From: Caulobacter sp.
Lineage (GTDB): Bacteria > Pseudomonadota > Alphaproteobacteria > Caulobacterales > Caulobacteraceae
Reading direction: 5' to 3'
NCBI GenBank assembly: GCA_029866155.1
Contig: JARWZW010000065.1
Coordinates: 1-64,000, forward strand
Length of the DNA: 64,000 nt
The position numbers and the translations under genes were made by a program. Positions 27,402-36,866 of the stretch are shown piece after piece. Numbering within the stretch: position 1 is the stretch's first letter; each line of letters starts with the position of its first letter. Below the pieces are notes generated by a model. It made no database searches. It had not been told where the DNA came from and saw nothing but the letters and a program-made list of their open reading frames with translations.

Positions 27402-28348
27402 TCCGGAACCGCATCACCGAACTGCTGGGCGTCCAGTATCCGATCGTTCAGGCTCCGATGGGCTGGATCGCACGGGCGGCATTGGCGTCCGCTGTCTCCA
27501 ATGCCGGAGCGATGGGCATCATTGAGACCTCATCCGGCGACCTGGAGGGAATCCGCGGCGAGATCGTCAAGATGCGTCAGCTCACCGACAAGCCATTCGG
27601 CGTCAATGTGGCCCAGGCCTTTGTTCGTGACCCCGACATTGTGAAATTCGTCATCGACCAGGGCGTGAAGTTCGTTTCTACCTCGGCCGGGGATCCGACC
27701 AAGTACTGCGGACAATTGAAGGAGGCCGGCCTGACGGTGTTTCACGTCGTGCCAACCCTGGCGGCGGCGATGAAGGCCTTTGAGGCCGGGGTTGATGGCC
27801 TGATCGTCGAAGGCGGCGAAGGCGGCGGTTTCAAGAACCCCCGGGACGTGGCGACCATGGTTCTGCTGCCCCTGGTCTGTTCGAAGATCGGCCTGCCGAT
27901 CATCGCCGCCGGCGGCATCGCCGATGGCCGGACCATGGCGGCGGCCTTCGCTCTGGGCGCCGAGGGTGTTCAGATGGGAACCCGCATGGTTTCGGCTGCG
28001 GAATCCCCGGTCCACGACAACTGGAAGACCGCCATCGTCGAGGCCAAGGAAACCGACACCGTGTTCCTCAACCGCTTCGGTCCCGGGCCGGCGCTGCGCG
28101 CGCTGCGTACCGAAAAAACCGCGGCCTACGAAAAGGCGCCTCCGGCGGACGGGGTCATGGGTGACTTCAAGAATGCCCTGGCCCTGTATTATGGCGGCGA
28201 CATGGAGGCGGCGATCGCCCTGTCTGGTCAGGTGGCCGGCCGGATCGAAAGCGTCCGCCCCGTCGCAGACATCATCCGCGACACGGTCGCCGAGTTCGAG
28301 GCTGTGACCGCTGATCTCGGGGCGCGCTACGGCCTAGGCGGCCGTTAG
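27398..28348 (+). CDS. Nitronate monooxygenase-type flavoprotein
   Basis: A 316-residue FMN TIM-barrel protein of the nitronate monooxygenase/FabK-like family. It has the N-terminal QAPMGW motif, VEGGEGGG near 130, IIAAGGIADG (phosphate-binding) and EGVQMGTRM. Such enzymes oxidise alkyl nitronates or reduce enoyl thioesters; the family includes many members of unknown substrate. AGGGGGGAAG precedes the ATG at 27398, which overlaps the FGE stop. It ends the plus-strand cluster. Confidence 0.88.
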   Translation: MIRNRITELLGVQYPIVQAPMGWIARAALASAVSNAGAMGIIETSSGDLEGIRGEIVKMRQLTDKPFGVNVAQAFVRDPDIVKFVIDQGVKFVSTSAGDPTKYCGQLKEAGLTVFHVVPTLAAAMKAFEAGVDGLIVEGGEGGGFKNPRDVATMVLLPLVCSKIGLPIIAAGGIADGRTMAAAFALGAEGVQMGTRMVSAAESPVHDNWKTAIVEAKETDTVFLNRFGPGPALRALRTEKTAAYEKAPPADGVMGDFKNALALYYGGDMEAAIALSGQVAGRIESVRPVADIIRDTVAEFEAVTADLGARYGLGGR

Positions 28349-28416
28349 GGCGTCTGGCGGCGGCCGACAGGGTCCTGGTCGCCTGGACGGATATTCAGCA
28401 AGGAGACGCCTGGCGA

Positions 28417-29217
28417 TTGCCCGACTTTATCGAGGTCTCTGACCCGTCCGATCCCCGCATCGAGGCCTATCGCGAGATCCGGGAACGGGATCTGGTCGGG
28501 CGTCGCGGACTGTTCATCGCCGAAGGCGAGGTGGTTCTGCGGCTGCTGACACGCAGCCGGACCTTCGAGACCCTGTCGGTGCTGATCGCCTCGAGGCGCC
28601 GGGAGTCCCTTGCGGAAATCCTCGCACTTCTGCCGCCGGCGACCCCGGTCTATCTGGCCGAGCAGTCTGTTCTGGACCGGATCGCCGGCTTTCCGCTGCA
28701 CAGGGGCATTCTGGCCGTGGCCAGACGGAATGAGCCGCCGGACTGCAAGACGCTGTTGTCGGGGCTGGGGCCGGAGGCCCTGGTCCTGGCGCTGAGCGGA
28801 ATTTCGAACCACGACAATATGGGCGGGCTGTTTCGCAATGCGGCGGCCTTCGGCGTGGATGCCGTGGTCCTGACGTCCGACTGCTGTGACCCGCTCTATC
28901 GGAAGGCCATCCGGGTTTCTGTTGGCGGCGTCCTGGTCACCCCCTATGGCCGACTGCAGCCTGGTGAGGACCTGGTGGACATCCTGGTGCAGGCGGGCCT
29001 CATTCCACTGGCCCTGTCGCCGGCCGGGACCCAGAGGTTGGCCGATTTGGAGCGTCTCTCCCGCGCGGCGGTGATCGTCGGAGCCGAGGGTCCCGGTCTG
29101 CCGGCGGCGATGCTGGCTCGCTGTCGCACCGTGGCCATCCCCATGGCGGCAGGCTTTGACTCCCTCAACGTCTCGACCACGGGCGGGATCGTGCTGCATC
29201 ACCTCCGCAGCCATTGA
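28417..29217 (+). CDS. TrmH/SpoU-family RNA 2'-O-methyltransferase
   Basis: A 266-residue SPOUT methyltransferase. The N-terminal substrate-binding part (REIRERDLVGRRGLFIAEGEVVLRLL) resembles L30e-like domains that bind rRNA or tRNA. The C-terminal SPOUT knot carries SGISNHDNMGGLFRNAAAFG (motif 1), IVGAEGPGLP (motif 2) and IPMAAGFDSLNVSTTGGIVLHH (motif 3). The start appears to be TTG at 28417 with AAGGAG about 11 bases upstream. The precise RNA target is unknown. Confidence 0.9.
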   Translation: MPDFIEVSDPSDPRIEAYREIRERDLVGRRGLFIAEGEVVLRLLTRSRTFETLSVLIASRRRESLAEILALLPPATPVYLAEQSVLDRIAGFPLHRGILAVARRNEPPDCKTLLSGLGPEALVLALSGISNHDNMGGLFRNAAAFGVDAVVLTSDCCDPLYRKAIRVSVGGVLVTPYGRLQPGEDLVDILVQAGLIPLALSPAGTQRLADLERLSRAAVIVGAEGPGLPAAMLARCRTVAIPMAAGFDSLNVSTTGGIVLHHLRSH

Positions 29218-29229
29218 TCGACAGGCAAT

Positions 29230-29718
29230 TCAATCGAACCGGACGGTCTGTTGGTCCTGTCCGCCCAGGAAGAGCAGGCTGCGGGTCTGGCCGCCGACCC
29301 GGATATTGACCTGCATCTCAGCGGGTTCGTCGGAGAAGATCTGAGGCAGGATATCGGCCGAGACCGTGACCTGGCTGACCGGAACCCGGGTCTGGCCGGA
29401 AAAGACCAGGTCCACGCCATCCCCCTTCAGGCGCTGCGACCGGAAAACCAGGGTGCTGCCGTCCACCTTGAAATTGCGGCCAACATGGGCGCGGAATGCC
29501 TCGAGGGCCGCCGGGTCATCCAGGCTTGGCTGGGCGTCGGGGGCCAGAATGGTCAGGACCGGTTCCACGTCATGGGCGGCGAAACGGTGGGTGGCGAGGA
29601 TAGCGCCAGTCCGGCCGTCGATCTCCACAACCGACAGGGACGACCGTCCCCTGTGGGCCTGCACAGCCCCGGCCGCAGCCAGACAGAGCGCCAGGGATAT
29701 GGCGACCAGGCGTTTCAA
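29230..29718 (-). CDS. Exported DUF6702-like protein
   Basis: A 162-residue protein with a clear signal peptide (MKRLVAISLALCLAAAGAVQA) followed by HRGRSSLSVVEIDGRTG. It is probably periplasmic, with an all-beta pattern. DUF6702 proteins share this shape and are often encoded next to an M1 aminopeptidase, as here (5 bases between genes). The start is TTG, read from the signal peptide and AGGA about 9 bases upstream. Function unknown; a partner or inhibitor of the peptidase is possible. Confidence 0.78.
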   Translation of the reverse strand: MKRLVAISLALCLAAAGAVQAHRGRSSLSVVEIDGRTGAILATHRFAAHDVEPVLTILAPDAQPSLDDPAALEAFRAHVGRNFKVDGSTLVFRSQRLKGDGVDLVFSGQTRVPVSQVTVSADILPQIFSDEPAEMQVNIRVGGQTRSLLFLGGQDQQTVRFD

Positions 29719-29723
29719 CCGGC

Positions 29724-32099
29724 CTAATCCTTCCTGGCGGGACGGGTCGCCAGACCGTCGGGACCGACAATGAGGCCCATGTCCTTCATGCGGTTGGGCG
29801 CGTCCTCATCGCCTTCCGGCTTGAGGGTGGCGGGGATTATGGCGCGCGGGAAGGCGTTGTTCGACAGGTCTGCGTCGGCGGTCTCCCAGCGTGGGTCGAC
29901 CATGGCGGACTTCAGGGTCCTGGGTGTGACGAACTGCCAGGTCACCTGCCGGGAGTTCTTTCGCCAGACCTCGGCCGGGATCTTGATCGTTTCGCTGGTC
30001 CCGTCGGCAAAGTCCATCTTGAGGATCACCGGCATGACCAGGCCGCCCAGATTGCTGAAGGTGAAATGGTAGAAGTTGTCCTTCACCTTGAGGGCCGCTG
30101 CGTCCTCCGGGCTCAGGCGCTCCAGAAACTCCCTGGATTTGCGGCGTTCGGCTTCGGTCACCGTGAATGCGTCGGTCTGGTTATAGAAGTCTCGCACCGA
30201 TGGATCCGTTTCCACCACGGTTGGCGCAGTGTTGCCCATGTCGGTCAGGCTTTGCGGGTCCTCCTTGGACAGGTCCCGCTTCAGGGCCTTTTCCTTTTCG
30301 GGGTCGCCGCTGTCGATGCGGGCCTGGACGATGCGGTCGAGGGAAATGTCCACGTGGTCGGTGGAATAGAACCAGCCCCTCCAGAACCAGTCCAGGTCGA
30401 CGCCGGAGGCCTCCTCCATGGTCCGGAAAAAGTCGTAGGGGGTCGGACGCTTGAAGCGCCAGCGGCGGGCGTATTCCTTGAAGGCGAAATCAAACAGTTC
30501 CCGTCCCAGAACGGTTTCGCGAAGCACCACCAGGGCCGTCGCCGGCTTGGCGTAGCTGTTTGATCCAAACTGAAGCAGGCTGTCAGACTGGACCATGATC
30601 GGCACCTGGTCCCGGGAGACCATGTACTCGACGATCTCCTTGGGATCGCCCCTGCGGCTGGGGAACTTCTCGTCCCATTGCTGCTCGGCCTGGAACTGCA
30701 GGAAGGTGTTCAGGCCTTCGTCCATCCAGGTCCACTGACGCTCGTCGGAATTGACCGTCATGGGGAACCAGATGTGGCCGACCTCATGGATGATCACCCC
30801 GATCAGTCCGGCCTTGCCCCGCTCGGTATAGGTCAATTCACCGGTCTTGCGGTCCTTGATCGGCCGGGGGCCGTTGAAGGTGATCATGGGATATTCCATC
30901 CCGCCGACCGGGCCGTTGACCGACTGGGCGACCGGATAGGGGTAGGGGAACGAAAAGTCGCCATAGACCTTGATCGTGTGGGCGATGGCCTTGGTGGAAT
31001 AGGCGTCCCAAAGCGGCCGGGCCTCCTTGGGATAGAAGCTCATGGCCATGACCAGGGGATTGTCCGCATCGTCCTGCTTGACGCCCACCGAGTCCCAGAT
31101 GAATTTTCGGGACGATGCGAAGGCGAAATCGCGAACATTGTCGGCCTTGAAGCGCCAGGTCTTCAGGCCGGCCGGCTTGCCCTTTTCGGCGGCGGCGGCC
31201 TCTGCGGGCGTCACGACATAGACCGGCTGGCTGGCCGTGCGGGACCGTTCAAGCCGCTCGCGCTGGACGGCCGTCAGCACTTCGCCGGGGTTTTGCAAGA
31301 CTCCGGTGGAACTGATGACGTGGTCATCGGGCACGGTCAGGCTGACATCATAGTCACCGAATTCCAGGGTGAACTCGCCCGAACCGAGGAAGGCCTTGTT
31401 GTGCCAGCCTTCGTAGTCCGAATAGACCGCCAGGCGTGGAAACCACTGGGAGGCCAGGAACAGGCAGTTGCCGTCCTCGTCGGGCTTGGTGAAGCACTCA
31501 TATCCGCCCCGTCCGCCCAAGACCCGGGTCTCAACCAGGGGAAAGCTCCATTCCATCCGGAATGTCATGGCTTCGCCTGATTTCAGCGGCCCCGGCAGAT
31601 CGATGCGCATCAGACTGTCGACAACGGTGAAGCGAAGCGGCCTTCCTTCGGAGTCGGTGACCTTCAGGCCTGAAAAGCCGCCCTCCCAGCCCTGCATGCG
31701 CTTGGCCCGCCGAATGGCTGTGAAGCTGATCTTGCCGCCGCCCGAGACCGTGCTGGAGCGTTCCGACAGGCTGTCGCGCTTGAACCGGTTCTGATCCAGA
31801 AGGAGCCAGAGATAGCGCATCTCGTCGGGTGAATTGTTGGCGTACCGGACCTCCGCCTTGCCAGTGATCGACCGGGCGGCCTCATTCAGGCTGGCCTCGA
31901 TACGGTAGTCGACCTTCTGCTGCCAATAGCGATAGCCGGGGCTGCCGGCGGCGTTGCGATAGTCGGTGGGGGTGGGCCAGTCTTCGCCTTCCAGCTGGCG
32001 GAAACTGTCTTCGAAGGGGGCCTTGGTCTGGCGAACGGGGTCGGCCTTAGCTGTCCCGGAGATAGCCAGCAGCGAAAGCACCAGAACGAGAACGCGCAC
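29724..32099 (-). CDS. M1-family metallopeptidase (aminopeptidase)
   Basis: A 791-residue exported zinc peptidase. The signal peptide (MRVLVLVLSLLAISGTAKA) indicates export to the periplasm. The catalytic HEVGH is at 438-442, with the third zinc ligand Glu461 after the usual 18-residue spacing. GGMEYP (399-404) is a variant of the exopeptidase motif GxMEN, so aminopeptidase activity is likely but specificity is not certain. The C-terminal part after about 600 is beta-rich. The start GTG has AGGAGG upstream. It is probably co-transcribed with the DUF6702-like gene. Confidence 0.9.
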   Translation of the reverse strand: MRVLVLVLSLLAISGTAKADPVRQTKAPFEDSFRQLEGEDWPTPTDYRNAAGSPGYRYWQQKVDYRIEASLNEAARSITGKAEVRYANNSPDEMRYLWLLLDQNRFKRDSLSERSSTVSGGGKISFTAIRRAKRMQGWEGGFSGLKVTDSEGRPLRFTVVDSLMRIDLPGPLKSGEAMTFRMEWSFPLVETRVLGGRGGYECFTKPDEDGNCLFLASQWFPRLAVYSDYEGWHNKAFLGSGEFTLEFGDYDVSLTVPDDHVISSTGVLQNPGEVLTAVQRERLERSRTASQPVYVVTPAEAAAAEKGKPAGLKTWRFKADNVRDFAFASSRKFIWDSVGVKQDDADNPLVMAMSFYPKEARPLWDAYSTKAIAHTIKVYGDFSFPYPYPVAQSVNGPVGGMEYPMITFNGPRPIKDRKTGELTYTERGKAGLIGVIIHEVGHIWFPMTVNSDERQWTWMDEGLNTFLQFQAEQQWDEKFPSRRGDPKEIVEYMVSRDQVPIMVQSDSLLQFGSNSYAKPATALVVLRETVLGRELFDFAFKEYARRWRFKRPTPYDFFRTMEEASGVDLDWFWRGWFYSTDHVDISLDRIVQARIDSGDPEKEKALKRDLSKEDPQSLTDMGNTAPTVVETDPSVRDFYNQTDAFTVTEAERRKSREFLERLSPEDAAALKVKDNFYHFTFSNLGGLVMPVILKMDFADGTSETIKIPAEVWRKNSRQVTWQFVTPRTLKSAMVDPRWETADADLSNNAFPRAIIPATLKPEGDEDAPNRMKDMGLIVGPDGLATRPARKD

Positions 32100-32708
32100 C
32101 CAATCCTCCTGCCATAGTCCGAAGCGTCAATATGGTCCGTGAGCGCCGACGTCCAGACGCAGAAAAGGCGGCTCCGCAGAGCCGCCTTCGCCGCCTCGAT
32201 CTATCCGCGCGAAACCTTGCAGTTCCGGAGGCGCCGCGGAGGGCCCCACGCCCTGATGGCCAGAACCTGACCACCGTTGGGAATACTATTTGGACAAACT
32301 CGGTCCGGGGCAATCGCCTGAGCGCCAGCGGTGAGCCGTTGTGCGGTCAGCTGTGCTTTCCCGAACACGAAAATGGCCCAGAAACCGCCCCAATCCGGGC
32401 CATTGACGGACACAAGCCGCCCCTATGGTGCTTTTTGTCGGCTGATCGGCACCGGTCCGGATCCTGAACAGCCCCCCCAGCCCCTCCGCATCGGGCGCAA
32501 GGTCAGCCGACACCTTCCCCCTCAAAATTTGAAACCTTTAGAACCGAGATGGCGAATTCGCGCCCGGGTTCAGTTGTTGCGCCCTGGCTGATCTTCCATC
32601 CACTGGATGAACCCAGGACAACCGCCTCCTCAGACTTCGGTCAGCCCCACTCTGCTTTACTTCACCTGTCGCCGCACCGGCGACGAACCAGAAGGAAAGG
32701 AAACTGCC
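32100..32708. other. Intergenic region
   Basis: About 600 bases between the divergent M1 peptidase gene and the Gly-rich exported protein gene. I see no convincing reading frame. It contains a hairpin at 32165-32188 and presumably both promoters. A non-coding RNA ending at that hairpin is possible but unsupported. Confidence 0.4.
32165..32188 (-). terminator. Intrinsic-terminator-like hairpin
   Basis: AAGGCGGCTC (32165-32174) and GAGCCGCCTT (32179-32188) form a perfect ten-base stem around CGCA. On the minus strand it is followed by TTTTCTG, a short T-run. It sits upstream of the M1 gene start, so it would end a minus-strand transcript entering from the right. Confidence 0.5.
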
Positions 32709-33167
32709 ATGAACAAGACCCTTGCATCGTTCGCCGCCTTTGCCGTCCTGGCAACCGCCCTGCCTGCCGGCGCCCAGCCCTATGGCGGCCACGCGCCAGG
32801 AGGCTACCGGCCCGGCGGGGACTACTACGGCCCTGGCCAGGGCGGCCCCTATGGCGGCGGCTATCGTGACCAGGCCGGCCCGGACCGGCCCCCGATCCCC
32901 GCCCGTCAGGCCCGTCTGAGGGAGTGGATCGCCCGCGCCCAGTACAGCGGCGATCTGCGGCCCTGGGAAGCGCAGCGGATGCGCGAGACCCTCTGGTCGA
33001 TCCGCCGGATCGAGAGCCGTTACTTCTATGACGGGCGGATCAGCCGCTGGGAGGCCGCCGATCTCCACAGCCGTCTCGATCGCCTGGCCTGGCAGGTCCG
33101 CACTGCCGCGCGGGATGACGGTCCCCGCTACGGTCACGGATTTGGACAGGGCGGAGGTCCGCGCTAG
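32709..33167 (+). CDS. Exported Gly-rich small protein
   Basis: A 152-residue protein. The signal peptide MNKTLASFAAFAVLATALPAGA is followed by a Gly/Pro/Tyr-rich linker (about 23-60: YGGHAPGGYRPGGDYYGPG and similar) and a charged helical region (70-140) rich in Arg and Trp (EWIARAQYSGDLRPWEAQRM, SRWEAADLHSRLDRL). The helical part resembles small periplasmic proteins of the Caulobacterales with no known role. AAGGAAAGGAAA precedes the ATG, which is well separated from an in-frame upstream start at 32607. Confidence 0.75.
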   Translation: MNKTLASFAAFAVLATALPAGAQPYGGHAPGGYRPGGDYYGPGQGGPYGGGYRDQAGPDRPPIPARQARLREWIARAQYSGDLRPWEAQRMRETLWSIRRIESRYFYDGRISRWEAADLHSRLDRLAWQVRTAARDDGPRYGHGFGQGGGPR

Positions 33168-33176
33168 GCGAGCCTG

Positions 33177-33240
33177 AGGGATGATCATCCCTGGCCCCCC
33201 CGGGCCCTGTATTCCGGTTCAGAAAACCAGGGATACAGGG
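33177..33240. terminator. Palindrome and hairpin between convergent genes
   Basis: AGGGATGATCATCCCT (33177-33192) is a perfect 16-base palindrome. CCCTGTAT (33205-33212) pairs with ATACAGGG (33233-33240) and an inner CCGGTT/AACC-A-GG stem extends the hairpin. The position between convergent stops suggests a bidirectional termination or RNA-end signal, although no T-run is present. Confidence 0.45.
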
Positions 33241-33243
33241 CCT

Positions 33244-34833
33244 TCAGGACATCCCGACCCGGGACGAGCCGGCTGCGACTTCGGCTCGGGCGCGAACCGA
33301 AATCGAGCCGCCGCGGTCACTGATCCGGTCCATCACCTTGAAAGATGTGATCCATCGATCCGGCGTGACGTCGCAGATGACATAGCCACGCTGGGCGTTG
33401 TTGAACCTGAGCATGGGATTGACGGCCTGAATCTTCACCATGTCGGGCCGTTGATCCATGCCATCGCCGCCTGAACTGATCGAGGTGGTGACGAATTCGG
33501 CGGCAATGGGTGGCCCCTCCGGGCTTCGACCATCCAGAAACACCTCGCCTGCGTAGTTCTGGTGTTCGTCGCCGGTGAGGATGACGGGATTGCTGATGCG
33601 GCGGTCCTTGAGGGCCTTCAGAAGCCGCGCCCTGGGCGTGCGATACCCGCCCCAACTGTCGATATTGGCCGCATATTGCGGACCGGGGTCGCGGTCCAGA
33701 TCCATGACCATGATCTGCTGGGCCAGGACATTCCAGCGGCTCTTCGACGCCGAAAGTCCCTCGTACAGCCACTTCTCCTGGCGCAGCCCCATCATCTCGG
33801 CCTCGGGCCGGTCCAGGTCACCGCAAACACCCCATTTGTCGCCGCAGGGCTGGTCAGAGCGATACTGCCGGGTGTCGAGAAACTGCAGCGACATCAGGTC
33901 ACCGAAGGTCGCCCGGCGATAGAGCTGAAGCGAGGGGCCGACCGGCAGGGACGACAGCCGCAACGGCATGAATTCATAGAAAGCCTGTGCGGCAGCCTGG
34001 CGGCGGAGATTGAACAGGGCAGGGGGGCTTCCGTCCTGATCCAGATCGGCGGCCCAGTTGTTGTCAATTTCATGATCGTCCCAGACCACGAACCAGCCTG
34101 TCGAAGCATGGGCAGCCTGCAGGTCCGCGTCCATGCGGTACTGCGAATAGCGCTGGCGGTAGTCGTCCAGGCTGTAGATTTCGTCCCCCAGATGCTGGCG
34201 GGGATTGTCGAAGGGGCCGCCTGCGGCGTTGCGGGTCCGGGCGCTGCGGCCTTCGTAGATGTAGTCCCCGTAGAAGAAGATGAAGTCCAGACTCTCCTCA
34301 GACAGCCTGCGATGGGCGACGTAGCTGCCCTGTTCGTAATGCTGACAGCCGGCGACCCCGAACCGGGCTGCGGGAACCGCAGCGCCGGCCGCCGGGAGCG
34401 TCTTCACCCGCCCTCTGGCGCTTTCTTCGCGACCCGCAAGGAAGCGGTAGAAATAGGCTGTGGCTGGCGAAAGCCCTGCGACCTCGACATGAACCGAATG
34501 GCCCAGTTCCGGCCGCGCCAGGGCCTTGCCTGTCTGCAGGACGGTCCTGAAGCCCGGGTCGGAGGCCACCTCCCAGGTCACTTCCACCGCCTGGGCCGGC
34601 ATGCCGCGATCCCGGTCCAGAGGACGGGGGGCCAGCCGGGTCCAGATCACGAACCCATCGGCGGCTGGATCGCCGGCGGCGACGCCCAACTGGAACGGAT
34701 AGGCCGCGAAGACCGCCTGGGCCAGGGCGGGCTTCTCATCCAGAGTCAGGGCGAAGCCTCCTGCCGCCGCAGCGCCGGCGAACTGGAACAGACGTCGGCG
34801 GGACAGGCCGAAGCGGTATTGAAGCAGGTTCAT
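33244..34833 (-). CDS. phoD: PhoD-type alkaline phosphatase/phosphodiesterase
   Basis: A 529-residue exported metallophosphatase. The N-terminus has a twin-arginine signal (SRRRLFQFAGAAAAGG at about 11-26), so it is exported folded by Tat. Motifs of the PhoD family include GVAGCQHYEQGSYVAH, FFYGDYIYEG, WDDHEIDNNW and TGDEHQNY, which supply the Fe/Ca ligands. PhoD enzymes hydrolyse phosphomono- and diesters and are usually phosphate-starvation genes, but no clear Pho box is visible upstream. Confidence 0.9.
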   Translation of the reverse strand: MNLLQYRFGLSRRRLFQFAGAAAAGGFALTLDEKPALAQAVFAAYPFQLGVAAGDPAADGFVIWTRLAPRPLDRDRGMPAQAVEVTWEVASDPGFRTVLQTGKALARPELGHSVHVEVAGLSPATAYFYRFLAGREESARGRVKTLPAAGAAVPAARFGVAGCQHYEQGSYVAHRRLSEESLDFIFFYGDYIYEGRSARTRNAAGGPFDNPRQHLGDEIYSLDDYRQRYSQYRMDADLQAAHASTGWFVVWDDHEIDNNWAADLDQDGSPPALFNLRRQAAAQAFYEFMPLRLSSLPVGPSLQLYRRATFGDLMSLQFLDTRQYRSDQPCGDKWGVCGDLDRPEAEMMGLRQEKWLYEGLSASKSRWNVLAQQIMVMDLDRDPGPQYAANIDSWGGYRTPRARLLKALKDRRISNPVILTGDEHQNYAGEVFLDGRSPEGPPIAAEFVTTSISSGGDGMDQRPDMVKIQAVNPMLRFNNAQRGYVICDVTPDRWITSFKVMDRISDRGGSISVRARAEVAAGSSRVGMS

Positions 34834-34912
34834 CGGACACTCCGTTACGGATCGCGCCAGTCTGAACTACGCCCGCCGCGTGACAGTTTGAAAGGTCTGG
34901 AACTAATGCGCC

Positions 34913-36028
34913 TCAGCGCTTGCGGACAAAAACCGTCCCGGCTGAGTAGCCTGCCCCAAAGCTGCAGATCAGGCCGGTGTCACCTGTTTCGAACCCGTCA
35001 TTGTGAAGGTGGAAAGCAATGATCGAACCGGCGGACGAGGTGTTGGCATAGTCATCCAGGATGATGACGTTCTCGTCGCTACCCGGGTCCCGGCCCAGCA
35101 CCTTCCGACCGATCATGTCGTTCATGTTGATATTGGCCTGGTGCAGCCAGAGGCGCTTCAGTCCCGTCGGATCGATGGCCAGTTCGCCGGCATGGTCGAC
35201 GATCATCTCGGAGACCATGGGGACCACTTCGCGGAACACCTTGCGGCCCTCCTGGACGAACAGCTTGTCCCTGGCTCCGACGCCTTCCGGCGCTGCGCGG
35301 TTCAGGAAACCGAAGTTGTTGCGGATGTTATTTGAGAAGACCGTCTTGAGGCGGGTTCCCAGGATATCCCAGCCGCCGGTCGCGTCCTCTTCGCGTTCGA
35401 TGATCACGGCTGTGGCCACGTCACCGAAAATGAAGTGGCTGTCCCGGTCCCTGAAATTCAGATGGCCGGAACAGATCTCGGGATTGACCATCAGAACCGC
35501 CCTGGCCGAGCCGGAGGCGATGAAGTCGGCCGCTGTCTTGATTCCGAAGGTCGCGGACGAGCAGGCGACATTCATGTCGAAGGCGAAGCCCTCAATGCCC
35601 AGGGCCTGCTGCACCTCGATGGCCATGGCGGGATAGGCCCGCTGCATGTTGGAGGCCGCGCACAGAACCGCGCCGATTTCCGAAACATCCTTGCCCCAGG
35701 CGGCGATTGCCTCCCTTGCCGCCTTGACGGCCATTTCGGCCAGGACGGAGATCTCCTCATTGGAGCGTTCGGGGATCTGCGGGGTCATGACATCGGGATC
35801 CAGAATGCCCGCCTTGTCCATGACGAAGCGCGCCTTGATGCCTGACGCCTTTTCGATGAATTCGGGCGAAGACGGGGCCAGGGCCTGGACCTCGCCGGCT
35901 GCGATAGCCTCGGCGTTCTGGAGGTTGAACCGCTCAACATAGCTGTTGAAGGCTTCAACCAGTTCGGTGTTGGAAATGCTCTGTTCAGGCGTGAAGAGCC
36001 CGGTTGCGGCGATGACGGCCTTGTGCAC
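34913..36028 (-). CDS. Beta-ketoacyl-ACP synthase III family protein
   Basis: A 371-residue condensing enzyme with the Cys-His-Asn triad of KAS III: Cys156 in VACSSATFG, His296 in LHQANINMND and Asn329 in DYANTSSAG. It is longer than FabH (about 320), with an insertion at about 30-90. It stands alone without other fab genes, so it may serve a special acyl-CoA condensation rather than primary fatty acid initiation. The GTG start at 36028 has GGGAA about 10 bases upstream. Confidence 0.88.
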   Translation of the reverse strand: MHKAVIAATGLFTPEQSISNTELVEAFNSYVERFNLQNAEAIAAGEVQALAPSSPEFIEKASGIKARFVMDKAGILDPDVMTPQIPERSNEEISVLAEMAVKAAREAIAAWGKDVSEIGAVLCAASNMQRAYPAMAIEVQQALGIEGFAFDMNVACSSATFGIKTAADFIASGSARAVLMVNPEICSGHLNFRDRDSHFIFGDVATAVIIEREEDATGGWDILGTRLKTVFSNNIRNNFGFLNRAAPEGVGARDKLFVQEGRKVFREVVPMVSEMIVDHAGELAIDPTGLKRLWLHQANINMNDMIGRKVLGRDPGSDENVIILDDYANTSSAGSIIAFHLHNDGFETGDTGLICSFGAGYSAGTVFVRKR

Positions 36029-36254
36029 GGATCAGTGTTCCCGGTCTGGGGCGCGTGTCTCGCGCCCGCGTCGTTGGTGGCTGGCGCCTTGATAGCACGA
36101 CCCCGGCCTTCGTCACGCCCTCCCTGTGGCGATGTTGCAACGCAACAGGCCTGCCTCATTTGCTCCGCTGATCGGCCGCTCCATCGCCTCCTTTGAGGCC
36201 CATCCAGAGGTTCGGGCGGGGTGAGACGCAAAATGAACTCAGGAGTATAAAATA

Positions 36255-36779
36255 ATGAAATCTCTCATGATCGCCGCCTCTTTGGCCGCCCTGTCCGTGG
36301 CGGCTCCCGCCCTGGCCCAGGATAACCCTGTCACTGTCTATGGCACAGTCGGCTACGCAAACACTGATGCCGACGGCGTCAATCTGGGTGCGATCCAGGG
36401 CCGCATCGGCGCCCGCTACGGCCAGTATCTGGGTCTCGAAGGTGAATTGGCCGGCGGGGTAAAGAGTGACGAAATCAAGATCGTAGGGACTCGCTACGAC
36501 GTCGACCTCAACTACCAGGCGGCCGTCTACGGGGTCGGCTATCTGCCCGTCGCCCCCAATGCGGACCTGTTCGCCCGGGTTGGCTATGGCAAGAGCAAGA
36601 TTGATGTCTCCGGCCCGTTCGCCGCTGGCTCGGCCGACGGTGAGAGCTGGAACTATGGCGTCGGTGGCCAGTATTTCTTCACCGAGAAGGACGGTGTTCG
36701 GGTCGACCTGACACGCCATGATTTCGATAATGGCGGTGATGCCGACGTGGTTGGCGTGAGCTACGTCCGCAAGTTCTAG
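36255..36779 (+). CDS. Small outer-membrane beta-barrel protein
   Basis: A 174-residue porin-like protein. The signal peptide MKSLMIAASLAALSVAAPALA is followed by eight or so amphipathic beta strands (for example VTVYGTVGYANTDADG, YGQYLGLEGELAGG, YQAAVYGVGYLPV, LFARVGYGKSKID) and ends in the BAM-recognised aromatic terminus YVRKF. This is an OmpA/Opa-type eight-stranded barrel. AGGAG precedes the ATG. An intrinsic terminator follows at 36815. Confidence 0.85.
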   Translation: MKSLMIAASLAALSVAAPALAQDNPVTVYGTVGYANTDADGVNLGAIQGRIGARYGQYLGLEGELAGGVKSDEIKIVGTRYDVDLNYQAAVYGVGYLPVAPNADLFARVGYGKSKIDVSGPFAAGSADGESWNYGVGGQYFFTEKDGVRVDLTRHDFDNGGDADVVGVSYVRKF

Positions 36780-36814
36780 ACCGGACTGCGTCGGGGTCAT
36801 CCCTGTCGCCTGGA

Positions 36815-36845
36815 AGGCCCCCGTCGCAGGACGGGGGCCTTTTTC
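36815..36845 (+). terminator. Intrinsic terminator
   Basis: AGGCCCCCGTC (36815-36825) and GACGGGGGCCT (36830-36840) form an 11-bp stem around a four-base loop and are followed by TTTTC. It lies 36 bases after the outer-membrane protein gene. Confidence 0.85.
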
Positions 36846-36866
36846 GTTGACGGGGCAGGGCGGGCA

